A stretch of DNA of 64,000 bases from JBNFVY01 sp049943335 (GTDB lineage Bacteria; Pseudomonadota; Alphaproteobacteria; Rhodobacterales; Rhodobacteraceae), in contig NZ_JBNFVY010000004.1 of assembly GCF_049943335.1 (NCBI RefSeq), positions 62,001-126,000 on the forward strand, given 5' to 3'. How positions within the stretch are numbered: position 1 is the first letter of the stretch; every line of letters begins with the position of its first letter. This document shows positions 52,673 to 60,599 of this stretch, piece by piece. The position numbers were made by a program, and so were the translations under genes. Under the pieces are notes generated by a model. That model was not told the origin of the DNA and made no database searches. It was given only the letters and a program-made list of their open reading frames with translations.

Positions 52673-53947
52673 ATGAGCACCATCATCGACATCATCGGCC
52701 GCGAGATCCTGGACAGCCGTGGCAATCCGACCGTCGAGGTCGACGTGATCCTGGAAGACGGCACACTGGGCCGCGCCGCCGTGCCATCGGGCGCATCGAC
52801 CGGCGCACATGAGGCCGTGGAAAAGCGCGACGGCGACAAGAGCCGTTACATGGGCAAAGGCGTGCTCGAAGCCGTGGTGGCCGTGAACGGCGAAATCGCC
52901 GAAGCGCTGGCGGGCATGGATGCGACCGAACAAGAAGCCATCGACGCCACGATGATCGAACTGGACGGCACCGACAACAAGGGCCATCTGGGCGCCAATG
53001 CCATTCTGGGCGTATCGCTGGCGGTGGCCAAGGCGGCGGCCGATTTTTCGATGCTGCCGCTGTATCGCTACGTAGGCGGCGCGTCGGCGCGGGTTCTGCC
53101 GGTGCCGATGATGAACATCATCAACGGCGGCGAACATGCCGACAACCCGATCGACATTCAGGAATTCATGATCATGCCGGTCAGCGCGGACAACATCCGC
53201 GAGGCCGTGCGCATGGGCTCGGAAGTGTTCCACACCCTGAAAAAAGAGCTGTCTGCCGCGGGCCACAACACCGGCATCGGCGATGAGGGCGGCTTTGCCC
53301 CGGGGCTGTCGTCCACCCGCGAGGCGCTGGATTTCATCCTGAAGTCCATCGAAAAAGCGGGCTACAAGCCGGGCGAAGACATCTATCTGGCGCTCGATTG
53401 CGCCTCGACCGAATATTTCAAGGACGGCAAGTATGAGATGGCGGGCGAAGGGCTGTCGCTGTCGTCGCAAGAAAACGCCGACTATCTGGCAAAGCTGTGC
53501 GCCGACTATCCGATCATTTCCATCGAAGACGGCATGTCCGAAGACGATTGGGACGGCTGGAAACTGCTGACCGACAAGCTGGGCGACAAGGTGCAACTGG
53601 TGGGCGACGATCTGTTCGTGACCAACCCCGAGCGCCTGGCCGACGGCATCAAGCAGGGTGTGGCCAATTCGATGCTGGTCAAGGTGAACCAGATCGGGTC
53701 GCTGTCCGAAACGCTGAAAGCCGTCGATATGGCCCACCGCGCGCGCTACACCAACGTGATGAGCCACCGGTCGGGCGAAACCGAAGACGCCACCATCGCC
53801 GATCTGGCCGTGGCCACGAACTGCGGGCAGATCAAGACCGGCTCGCTGTCACGCTCGGACCGGCTGGCCAAGTATAACCAGCTGATCCGGATCGAAGAAG
53901 CTCTGGGCGCCACGGCGGAATATGCCGGGCGCAGCATCCTGAAATAG
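52673..53947 (+). CDS. eno: Enolase
   Basis: 424 residues, full-length. MSTIIDIIGREILDSRGNPTVEVDV at the start (signature compressed), GAILGVSLAVAKAAA, the metal ligands in ALDCASTEYF, SIEDGMSEDDWDGW and VGDDLFVTNPERL, and the catalytic Lys regions KVNQIGSLSE and MSHRSGETED. It interconverts 2-phosphoglycerate and phosphoenolpyruvate. AAGGGACACC precedes ATG 52673. A strong terminator follows. Confidence 0.98.
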   Translation: MSTIIDIIGREILDSRGNPTVEVDVILEDGTLGRAAVPSGASTGAHEAVEKRDGDKSRYMGKGVLEAVVAVNGEIAEALAGMDATEQEAIDATMIELDGTDNKGHLGANAILGVSLAVAKAAADFSMLPLYRYVGGASARVLPVPMMNIINGGEHADNPIDIQEFMIMPVSADNIREAVRMGSEVFHTLKKELSAAGHNTGIGDEGGFAPGLSSTREALDFILKSIEKAGYKPGEDIYLALDCASTEYFKDGKYEMAGEGLSLSSQENADYLAKLCADYPIISIEDGMSEDDWDGWKLLTDKLGDKVQLVGDDLFVTNPERLADGIKQGVANSMLVKVNQIGSLSETLKAVDMAHRARYTNVMSHRSGETEDATIADLAVATNCGQIKTGSLSRSDRLAKYNQLIRIEEALGATAEYAGRSILK

Positions 53948-53976
53948 GCCCGCCCCGGCGCCGCGACCAAACACAA

Positions 53977-54006
53977 ACGCCCGGCGTCCGCGCCGGGCGT
54001 TTTTTT
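53977..54006 (+). terminator. Intrinsic terminator of eno
   Basis: ACGCCCGGCG (53977-53986) pairs perfectly with CGCCGGGCGT (53991-54000) around TCCG, followed by six T (54001-54006; one further T completes TTTTTTT with the stem end). Confidence 0.95.
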
Positions 54007-54112
54007 GCATCAGAACGACAGGTTTTCGAACAGCCCTAAGGTCCGAGGTGCGGACGAAGCTGCCGTTGACACCGCTTGCTCCAATGCCTGCTTTTCATCG
54101 TGCAGGGCGAAC

Positions 54113-54748
54113 TTACCGCGCCAAAAGTATTGCGCAAACTTTAATAAACACTGCCACCGTTGGGTAGGTTAGAAGCGTCACACCGACTGCGAACAGAACG
54201 AGACACATCCAGCGCGCGGCTTCGAAACGAGTGTTCTGAAAAGAGAACCACAATGAAAGAATGTCTCTGTCATACATCTCGCTGGCCTTGGGCCGGTCAG
54301 GATCTTTGTAATTGTCGAAGGTTTTTTGAATGCGCGTCGTGTCGTCAGGTAATTTTTTGTCCAAAACAGTGCGAATTCGACGGTTAAACTCGTGGTGGAA
54401 CACCTTTGTGTTCTCAGAAACGTAGTCCTCAACGTGCCAAAATTTCTTTATTTCATGTGGACATAGGCCCTGGAAGATTATGGTAGATAGGCCGATAGCA
54501 GAAAGCGCAATGTAGATATTCACCACTTTGCGAAGCATGAAATCATCGTCGAGCTTAGCGAAACCACCATTGCCACAGGCCGCGCTCTGAAATGCAACAC
54601 ATGCCCATTCCATCGACGAGCCAACCAGCGCAATAAAGACGTCGTTGAAGATAATAAAGTATCCAAAAACCGGGACAAAGACGCTCAGTTTCGCAAATCT
54701 TGAACTGCCAAAGGAACGCAGCAGCTCCCACGTTGGAGTAAAGGCCAT
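54113..54748 (-). CDS. Foreign-looking small membrane protein, unknown function
   Basis: 211 residues. Three hydrophobic stretches are visible: about 22-43 (FVPVFGYFIIFNDVFIALVG), 74-95 (VNIYIALSAIGLSTIIFQGL) and 177-208 (MCLVLFAVGVTLLTYPTVAVF). A hydrophilic charged segment of 80 residues lies between the last two. Codons are much more AT-ending than in the neighbours, so recent transfer is likely. I do not recognise the family. It follows eno on the other strand, behind the eno terminator. Confidence 0.7.
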   Translation of the reverse strand: MAFTPTWELLRSFGSSRFAKLSVFVPVFGYFIIFNDVFIALVGSSMEWACVAFQSAACGNGGFAKLDDDFMLRKVVNIYIALSAIGLSTIIFQGLCPHEIKKFWHVEDYVSENTKVFHHEFNRRIRTVLDKKLPDDTTRIQKTFDNYKDPDRPKASEMYDRDILSLWFSFQNTRFEAARWMCLVLFAVGVTLLTYPTVAVFIKVCAILLAR

Positions 54749-55076
54749 TCAGGTTTCCTGCTTTGCTATGGTAGCTCACTTATTCAGGTTATAGTTAGGC
54801 TTGTCCATCACATGGGCCCTGAGTACCAAAAGTTGCGGACATTGGTGAATAGCGCAGCATCCTTTATTCTGGACTCAAAGCCGACATACGCTGCGCCAGC
54901 ATAGGCCACTCCAAAAACCACCGGTCTGGGCGGTATGGCCTGACAGGTCAGGCTGACGCGCGGCAAGTCAGGCCCGTGGGTGTGTCCGTGACGGCCCGGC
55001 AGGGGCGGATTTCGGGCGCGACCTCTCGACACGGGCCCCTCTCGACACGGGCAAACCGCCGCGCCATTGTCGGCCC
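54749..55076. other. Right edge of the lower-GC patch
   Basis: 328 bp. The first 170 bp are AT-richer and hold the possible remnant; base composition returns to high GC near 54925. The last part has a 15-bp direct repeat, CCTCTCGACACGGGC at 55022-55036 and 55038-55052, just before the cupin gene. Confidence 0.5.
54808..54921 (-). pseudogene. Possible gene remnant upstream of the foreign membrane gene
   Basis: A 37-codon open frame (GTG 54921) reading MVFGVAYAGAAYVGFESR and ending FWYSGPM. Its codon use resembles the adjacent foreign gene rather than the chromosome; the frame continues upstream into normal high-GC DNA with unlikely residues. It may be a truncated gene left by the transfer event, or chance. 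No ribosome-binding site is seen. Confidence 0.3.
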
Positions 55077-55511
55077 ATGACCCAGGATATGACCGCTGAC
55101 GACATCATCGCCCAGCTTGCGCTGACCCCTCATCCCGAGGGCGGGCACTATCGCCAGACATGGGTGGCGGGCGGCGACGGGCGGGCGGCGGGGACATGTA
55201 TCTATTTCCTGCTGAAAGCGGGCGAGCGCAGTCACTGGCACCGGGTGGACGCCGCCGAGATCTGGCATTTCTATACCGGGGCGCCGCTGGTGCTGCGCAT
55301 GGCCGCCAGTGCGCAAGGCCCGGCCACCACGCACCGGCTGGGCCCCGATCTGGCCGCCGGGCAGACGCCGCAGATCATCGTGCCCGTAAACCATTGGCAA
55401 AGCGCACAAAGTACGGGCGCCTACACGCTGGTGGGCTGCACGGTCAGCCCCGGTTTTCAATTCGAAGGGTTTCAGTTGGCCCCGCCGGGCTTTGACATCG
55501 CGACCGATTAA
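55077..55511 (+). CDS. Cupin protein of the DUF985 family
   Basis: 144 residues. LTPHPEGGHYRQTW and TCIYFLLKAGERSHWHRVDAAEIWHFYTGAPLVL match DUF985 (cupin_5), with metal-ligand-type His in SHWHRVDAAEIWHFY. Function in bacteria is unknown; sugar epimerase-like or hormone-binding roles are guesses. The stop is convergent with anmK, overlapping by 4 bp (55508-55511). Confidence 0.88.
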   Translation: MTQDMTADDIIAQLALTPHPEGGHYRQTWVAGGDGRAAGTCIYFLLKAGERSHWHRVDAAEIWHFYTGAPLVLRMAASAQGPATTHRLGPDLAAGQTPQIIVPVNHWQSAQSTGAYTLVGCTVSPGFQFEGFQLAPPGFDIATD

Positions 55512-56617
55512 GCGGTTTGCCCGACCGCTTGCCCCGGCACGCTGATCTGGCCGCCCGACACGGACGCGCGCACGCCGGTGGTGGCCGGGCTTGATGTGGG
55601 CAGGCCGCGCGCCACGCGCACCGCCAGAAAGGCAAATGCCTGCGCTTCGATCATGTCGCCGTCCAGATCGTGATCTTCGGCGGTTTCAACGGGGCAGTCG
55701 ACACCGGCGGCAATCATGTCGCGCAGGGTCGCATTGTGCCGCCCGCCGCCGCACAGGATGATCCGGCTGGGCGGGCTGGGCAGATGTTCAAGCCCCTTGG
55801 CCACGGCCACCGCGGCGCAGGCGGTCAGCGTGGCGGCTGCATCGGCATCGCTCAGATCGGACACGCGCGCCTGAAGATCGGTAAAGTCGTTTCTGTCCAG
55901 AGACTTGGGCGGCATCTTGAAGAAATAGGGATGGTCCAGAAAAGCCTCGAGCACGCCATCGGCGACCCGCCCCTGGGCGGCCAGTGCGCCGAAGTCGTCG
56001 CGCGGCTGGCCCCGTCGCGCCAGCATCAGATCGTCAATCGGCGCATTGGCCGGGCCGGTGTCAAAGGCCATCACCGCACCATCGTCCTGCGGGCGCGCCT
56101 TGGCCGGATCGACCCAGGTCAGGTTGCCCACCCCGCCCAGGTTCAAGAAGGCCACCGGCGCTTCGGCCCCCAGGTATTTGGCCAGCGCGAAATGATAGAA
56201 CGGGGCCAGCGGCGCGCCCTGCCCGCCCAGATCCATATCGGCGCTGCGGAAATCCCAGATCACCGGGCGGGTCAGCACCTCGGCCAGCACGGCGCCGTCG
56301 CCGGCCTGAAAGGTGCGCCGCTGCGCCGGATCGTGCGCAAGGGTCTGGCCGTGAAAGCCGATCACTTCGGCATCGGGAAAGCGCGACAGCAATTCGGCGT
56401 GGGCGGTTTCGATCAGTTCGCACACGGCAGGGGCGGCCTGCCACTGGCCAAGCGCGCCGCGCAGCACGTCGCGTTCGCCCGGCGTATAGGCGCGATAGCC
56501 GCTTTCACCAAAGCCTTCGATCCGCTCGCCGTCCGTGCGCAGCAACGCCGCATCCACCCCGTCAAGTGACGTGCCCGACATCGCGCCTAGCGCCCAGACA
56601 GAACCTTTGCCCAACAT
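55508..56617 (-). CDS. anmK: Anhydro-N-acetylmuramic acid kinase
   Basis: 369 residues, ASKHA fold. AMSGTSLDGVDAALLRTDG at the N-terminus binds phosphate; FHGQTLAHDP, NLGGVGNLTWVDP, MAFDTGPANAPIDDLM and LCGGGRHNATL are the other family motifs. It opens and phosphorylates anhydroMurNAc to MurNAc-6-phosphate. It acts after NagZ (encoded at 6.4 kb) in wall recycling. Divergent from tyrS with 67 bp between. Confidence 0.96.
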   Translation of the reverse strand: MLGKGSVWALGAMSGTSLDGVDAALLRTDGERIEGFGESGYRAYTPGERDVLRGALGQWQAAPAVCELIETAHAELLSRFPDAEVIGFHGQTLAHDPAQRRTFQAGDGAVLAEVLTRPVIWDFRSADMDLGGQGAPLAPFYHFALAKYLGAEAPVAFLNLGGVGNLTWVDPAKARPQDDGAVMAFDTGPANAPIDDLMLARRGQPRDDFGALAAQGRVADGVLEAFLDHPYFFKMPPKSLDRNDFTDLQARVSDLSDADAAATLTACAAVAVAKGLEHLPSPPSRIILCGGGRHNATLRDMIAAGVDCPVETAEDHDLDGDMIEAQAFAFLAVRVARGLPTSSPATTGVRASVSGGQISVPGQAVGQTA

Positions 56618-56684
56618 GCTCTTTCCCTTGCCTATTCGCCCCAGTATAGAGGGCAGACACCCGCCTGAGAATGGACAAAAGACG

Positions 56685-57938
56685 ATGACCTACCACCCCA
56701 AGTCAGATTTCCTGCGCGAGATCATCGCGCGCGGTTTTCTGGCCGATTGCACCGATCTGCAAGAGCTGGACGACCAGCTGATCAAGGGAACGGTCACCGC
56801 CTATATCGGCTATGACGCCACGGCGGCGTCACTGCATGTGGGGCATTTGCTGAACATCATGCTGCTGCGCTGGTTCCAGAAAACCGGGCACAAGCCGATC
56901 ACGCTGATGGGGGGCGGCACGACCAAGGTCGGTGATCCGTCGTTCCGCGCCGACGAACGCCCGCTGCTTGGGCCCGAACAGATCGACGCCAATATCGCGG
57001 GCATGCAAAAGGTCTTTGACCGCTACCTGGAGTATGGCGAACAGGGCAACGGCGCGCTGATGCGCAACAACGCCGAATGGCTGGACGATCTGAACTATCT
57101 GGATTTCCTGCGCGACATCGGGCGGCATTTCAGCGTCAACCGGATGCTGTCCTTTGAAAGCGTGAAATCCCGGCTGGACCGCGAACAGTCGCTGTCCTTC
57201 CTGGAATTCAACTACATGATCCTGCAAGCCTATGATTTTCTTGAACTCAACCGGCGCTACGGCTGCCAGTTGCAGATGGGCGGATCGGATCAATGGGGCA
57301 ATATCGTCAACGGGATCGATCTGACGCGGCGCGTGCTGGACACCAATATCTTCGGGCTGACCACACCGCTGTTGACCACGTCGGACGGCAAGAAAATGGG
57401 CAAGAGCCAAGGCGGCGCGATCTGGCTGAACGCCGATATGCTCAGCCCCTATGAATTCTGGCAATTCTGGCGCAACACCACCGATGCCGACACCGGGCGG
57501 TTCCTGAAACTCTATACCGAACTGCCGATCGATGAATGCGAAAGACTGGGCGCGCTGGAAGGGTCCGAGATCAACGAGGCCAAGATCATCCTGGCCAACG
57601 AAGTGACGGCCCTGCTGCACGGGCGCGCCGCCGCCCAGGCCGCCCATGCCACCGCCCGCGAAGTGTTCGAAAAAGGCGGCGTGGGCGACGATCTGCCCAC
57701 GCTGGCCCTGACCGCCGCCGATCTGGGCGACGGGATTTCCGTGGTGCAACTGATCGTGCGCTCGGGGCTGGCCAAGTCCGGCAAAGAGGCCAAGCGCCTG
57801 ATCGCCGAGAACGGCGCGCGCATGAACGACGCCCCCCTGACCGACGCAGGGCTGGTGATCGGCGCCGCCGACCTGGCCCAGCCGATCAAGCTGAGCGCGG
57901 GCAAGAAGCGCCACGCACTGGTCACGCTGGACGACTGA
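56685..57938 (+). CDS. tyrS: Tyrosyl-tRNA synthetase
   Basis: 417 residues, class Ic. The HIGH-type motif is HVGHL (51-55); the KMSKS counterpart is KMGKS in SDGKKMGKSQGGAIWL; QMGGSDQWGNIVNGIDL binds tyrosine and ATP. A C-terminal S4-like RNA-binding domain is present (IVRSGLAKSGKEAKRLIAENGARMND). ATG 56685 is chosen over longer in-frame starts that would overlap the anmK start. Confidence 0.97.
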   Translation: MTYHPKSDFLREIIARGFLADCTDLQELDDQLIKGTVTAYIGYDATAASLHVGHLLNIMLLRWFQKTGHKPITLMGGGTTKVGDPSFRADERPLLGPEQIDANIAGMQKVFDRYLEYGEQGNGALMRNNAEWLDDLNYLDFLRDIGRHFSVNRMLSFESVKSRLDREQSLSFLEFNYMILQAYDFLELNRRYGCQLQMGGSDQWGNIVNGIDLTRRVLDTNIFGLTTPLLTTSDGKKMGKSQGGAIWLNADMLSPYEFWQFWRNTTDADTGRFLKLYTELPIDECERLGALEGSEINEAKIILANEVTALLHGRAAAQAAHATAREVFEKGGVGDDLPTLALTAADLGDGISVVQLIVRSGLAKSGKEAKRLIAENGARMNDAPLTDAGLVIGAADLAQPIKLSAGKKRHALVTLDD

Positions 57939-58115
57939 CGCCCGCGCGGGCCGGCCCCCGACTCTCGCGGCCACAGCGCAAAAGGCCCCGTGTGGCGGGC
58001 CTGCCCGCTACACCACCGGTTCGCTACGGCTATCTTTGGGCAACTTTAGGCCGCTTTGGACCGCTTTGGGCCGCACAAAAACGTCAACACCCTTGTCCTG
58101 CCCACCCTTTCCGGC
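57939..58115. other. Intergenic region with CGCTTTGG repeats
   Basis: Between tyrS and the ArsR-type regulator. TTTGGGCAACTTTAGG and then CGCTTTGGAC and CGCTTTGGGC follow one another at about 58036-58077. No gene seen. Confidence 0.5.
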
Positions 58116-58137
58116 ATAAATATTCCATATTATTTAT
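58116..58137. promoter_or_regulatory. AT-rich inverted repeat, candidate auto-operator
   Basis: ATAAATA (58116-58122) and TATTTAT (58131-58137) are perfect inverted copies with eight bases between. The site is strikingly AT-rich in this GC-rich window and ends 33 bp before the preferred start of the ArsR-type gene. BigR and relatives bind AT-rich palindromes at their own promoters. Confidence 0.55.
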
Positions 58138-58170
58138 GTGACACCCGACGATACGCAGGAGGATGCCCAA

Positions 58171-58551
58171 GTGGCCGCCGACGAACAGCCTTTCGCCAAT
58201 GGGATTTCCCCCGGCGACCTGGACAAGATGATGGAGAACGCCTGCGATGCCGCATCGCTGCTCAAAGCGCTCAGCCATGAAGGCCGGCTGATGATCCTGT
58301 GCCAGTTGGTGTCGGGCGAAAAATCTGTCACCGAACTGGAAGAAACACTGGGCGCGCGTCAGGCAGCCGTCAGCCAGCAATTGGCGCGCCTGCGTCTGGA
58401 AGGGTTGGTGCAACCCCGGCGCGACGGCAAGACGATCTATTATTCGCTGGCCGACAACCGGCCCAAGCGGGTGCTGGAACTGATGTACGATATGTATTGC
58501 GCCGGTCCGTCCACGCCGGAACGCGTCGAAGAAGACGCCGCGCAAGGGTGA
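58171..58551 (+). CDS. ArsR-family regulator of the SqrR/BigR persulfide-sensor type
   Basis: 126 residues from GTG 58171, which has AGGAGG eight bases upstream; the in-frame GTG at 58138 has none and overlaps the operator repeat. Winged helix: LLKALSHEGRLMILCQLVSGEKSVTELEE, then recognition helix ARQAAVSQQLARLRLEGLV and wing RRDGKTIYYSL. Cysteines are C25, C44 (in MILCQL) and C110 (in MYDMYCAG). C44 and C110 are 66 residues apart, as the tetrasulfide-forming C41 and C107 of Rhodobacter SqrR. No sulfide:quinone reductase or Blh gene is adjacent. Confidence 0.85.
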   Translation: MAADEQPFANGISPGDLDKMMENACDAASLLKALSHEGRLMILCQLVSGEKSVTELEETLGARQAAVSQQLARLRLEGLVQPRRDGKTIYYSLADNRPKRVLELMYDMYCAGPSTPERVEEDAAQG

Positions 58552-58575
58552 ACAACCCGCGCCAAGGCACTGATT

Positions 58576-59865
58576 TCACAATCGAATAAGAACCTGCAGG
58601 TCGGCCACGTTGGTCCCCGTTGCCCCGGTCATCAACAGATCGCCCGAGGCCGCCAGCGCCGCATGGCTGTCATTGTTGGCCAGCAACGCTTGGGGATCGA
58701 CCCCGGCCTGGCGCATCCGGGCCAGACTGGTGTGATCCACGATTGCGCCCGCCGCATCGGTTGGTCCGTCGCGCCCATCGGTGCCCCCCGAAAGGAACAC
58801 AAACGGCCCCCAGTTCGCTTGCGGGCCGGCAAGGGCCAGCCGCAGCGCCAGTTCCTGATTGCGCCCGCCCAGCCCGTCACCGGTCAGGCGCACGGTGGTT
58901 TCCCCCCCCCAGAGCCATGTCCCCGGGCCGGTCGCTTCGGCAATGATCCGGGCGGCGGCATCGGCCACATCCCCCTCAAGCGGCATTTGGGAAACATTTG
59001 CGTTCTCAGCCGCTTGCGCCATTGCCTTAACGCTGATTGCGTTTGATCCGATCAGGATATTTTGCGCCGCAGGACTGGTGCTTTGCGCGTCATCGGCCCG
59101 CGCAAGATACGCGCGCACCGCGGGTGGCACCTGGGGCCACAGCCCGCGCGCCGTCAGCGCCGCCATGGCCTGGGCGCGGGTTCCGATCGGGGCCACCGTC
59201 GGCCCCGACGCAATCACCCGCAAATCATCGCCAACCACGTCCGACAGGATCAGCGCGGTGACGCGGGCCGGGGCCGCGGCGCGCAGCATCCCGCCCCCTT
59301 TCAGGCGCGAAAGCTGCTGGCGGATCAGGTTCATTTCGGTAATCTCGGCGCCCGACGCAAGCAGCAGGCGGCTGACTTCGGCCTTGTCCGCAAGGCTGAG
59401 ACCATCGGCCGGCGCGGGCAAAAGCGCCGATCCCCCGCCCGAAATCAGCGCCAGAACCCGGTCGTCCGGGCCCAGCCCCTGCAACGCGGCTTCGACCGCG
59501 CGCGCAGCTTCGGCGCCGTTGTCATCGGGCACGGGATGCCCGGCGGCCTTCACCGTGGCCCCGTCCAGCGGCGCGGCGTTTTCGTAGTTCGTGACCACGA
59601 GAACGGCGCAGGGCGGCAGATGGGCCATCGCCTCGGCTGCCATGGCGCGCGCGCCTTTTCCCACCGCGATCACCCGCGCAAAGGTTTGCCCCGCCAACGG
59701 CCCGTCCAGTTGCGCCGCGACCCCGGCGCGCGGATCGGCCGCAGCCACCCCGGCGGCAAAGATCATGCGCGCAGAGCTGCGGGTGGACGAAATGATATCG
59801 GGTCCGGCGTCTTCTGATCGGGGGGTATCTGATCCGGGGGTGTCGGGTGCGGGGGTATCGGTCAT
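58576..59865 (-). CDS. Glycerate kinase (MOFRL family, 2-kinase type)
   Basis: 429 residues. ALISGGGSALLPAPADGLSL, ILSDVVGDDLRVIASGPTV, and the C-terminal MOFRL stretch LSGGTDGRDGPTDAAGAIVDH define the family, which phosphorylates D-glycerate, usually to 2-phosphoglycerate, the substrate of enolase. The N-terminus has a Pro/Asp/Thr repeat (PAPDTPGSDTPRSED) before the conserved SSARMIFAAGVAAADPR. ATG 59865 is the likely start; the alternative at the conserved Met is 33 codons further in. Confidence 0.92.
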   Translation of the reverse strand: MTDTPAPDTPGSDTPRSEDAGPDIISSTRSSARMIFAAGVAAADPRAGVAAQLDGPLAGQTFARVIAVGKGARAMAAEAMAHLPPCAVLVVTNYENAAPLDGATVKAAGHPVPDDNGAEAARAVEAALQGLGPDDRVLALISGGGSALLPAPADGLSLADKAEVSRLLLASGAEITEMNLIRQQLSRLKGGGMLRAAAPARVTALILSDVVGDDLRVIASGPTVAPIGTRAQAMAALTARGLWPQVPPAVRAYLARADDAQSTSPAAQNILIGSNAISVKAMAQAAENANVSQMPLEGDVADAAARIIAEATGPGTWLWGGETTVRLTGDGLGGRNQELALRLALAGPQANWGPFVFLSGGTDGRDGPTDAAGAIVDHTSLARMRQAGVDPQALLANNDSHAALAASGDLLMTGATGTNVADLQVLIRL

Positions 59866-59952
59866 GGCGCCAGCATGGCCCGCCATCCCGGCGACGTCCA
59901 GAGCGCACGACACAGCGTTGCACTTGGGGCGGGGCTGGGCCATGGTCACGCA

Positions 59953-60582
59953 ATGGCCCGCCATACACCCGATTTGACCACCCTGCCCGATGTGCTTGCC
60001 CATGCCTGGGACGCGCTGGACCCGGCAGTATGCGCCACTGGCGCGAAATCTGGCCCTGAAACTGGCGCTGAATCTGGCCCAAAAACCAGCGCTGAAACGG
60101 GTCTGGAAACACGGCTGGCCAGTTTTGCCACCACCGCGCCCGATGGCACTGTGGCGCTGCGACATCTGGTGATCCGGGCCGCCGACCGGCGCGCGGCGCA
60201 AATCGATCTGCACACCGATGCGCGCAGCGCCAAGGTGGCGCAGATCGTGGCCAATCCGGCGGCCGCCCTGCTGCTATGGTGCCCGGATGCGACGATGCAG
60301 ATCCGGGCCAACGGGCACGCACAGGTTCTGACCGGCGATGCGGTGCGCGCAGCCTGGGACAATATGCAAGGCGCCGCGCGGCTGAATTATGGCACCACCC
60401 CCGCCCCCGGCACCCCGATCCGCGCCCCCGGCGCGTTTGACCGGCACGCCCATCGCGACCGGCTGGCCGTGCTGCGCCAGTCCGTCGACGCGCTGGATGT
60501 GGTGATCCTGTCTGACCCCCAGCACCGGCGCGCGGTCTATACCGGCGCAGACGGCTGGGCTGGCCGCTGGGTGGCGCCATGA
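59953..60582 (+). CDS. PNPOx-like FMN-binding protein with an internal 8-residue repeat
   Basis: 209 residues. The split-barrel flavin fold is indicated by VALRHLVIRAADRRAAQIDLHTDARSAKVAQIVANPAAALLLW and the C-terminal DALDVVILSDPQHRRAVYT. Relatives resemble pyridoxamine phosphate oxidase but most have no tested activity. Residues 29-52 are three 8-residue repeats (TGAKSGPE, TGAESGPK, TSAETGLE) inserted before the domain. ATG 59953 is chosen; divergent from glycerate kinase. 17 bp before the SelD fusion. Confidence 0.85.
   Translation: MARHTPDLTTLPDVLAHAWDALDPAVCATGAKSGPETGAESGPKTSAETGLETRLASFATTAPDGTVALRHLVIRAADRRAAQIDLHTDARSAKVAQIVANPAAALLLWCPDATMQIRANGHAQVLTGDAVRAAWDNMQGAARLNYGTTPAPGTPIRAPGAFDRHAHRDRLAVLRQSVDALDVVILSDPQHRRAVYTGADGWAGRWVAP
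60037..60108 (+). repeat. Three in-frame 24-bp tandem units
   Basis: Units at 60037-60060, 60061-60084 and 60085-60108. The first two differ at only four positions. Each encodes eight residues, so copy-number change would keep the PNPOx-like frame. Confidence 0.88.
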
Positions 60583-60599
60583 TTGGGGCGGGCTGAGCC

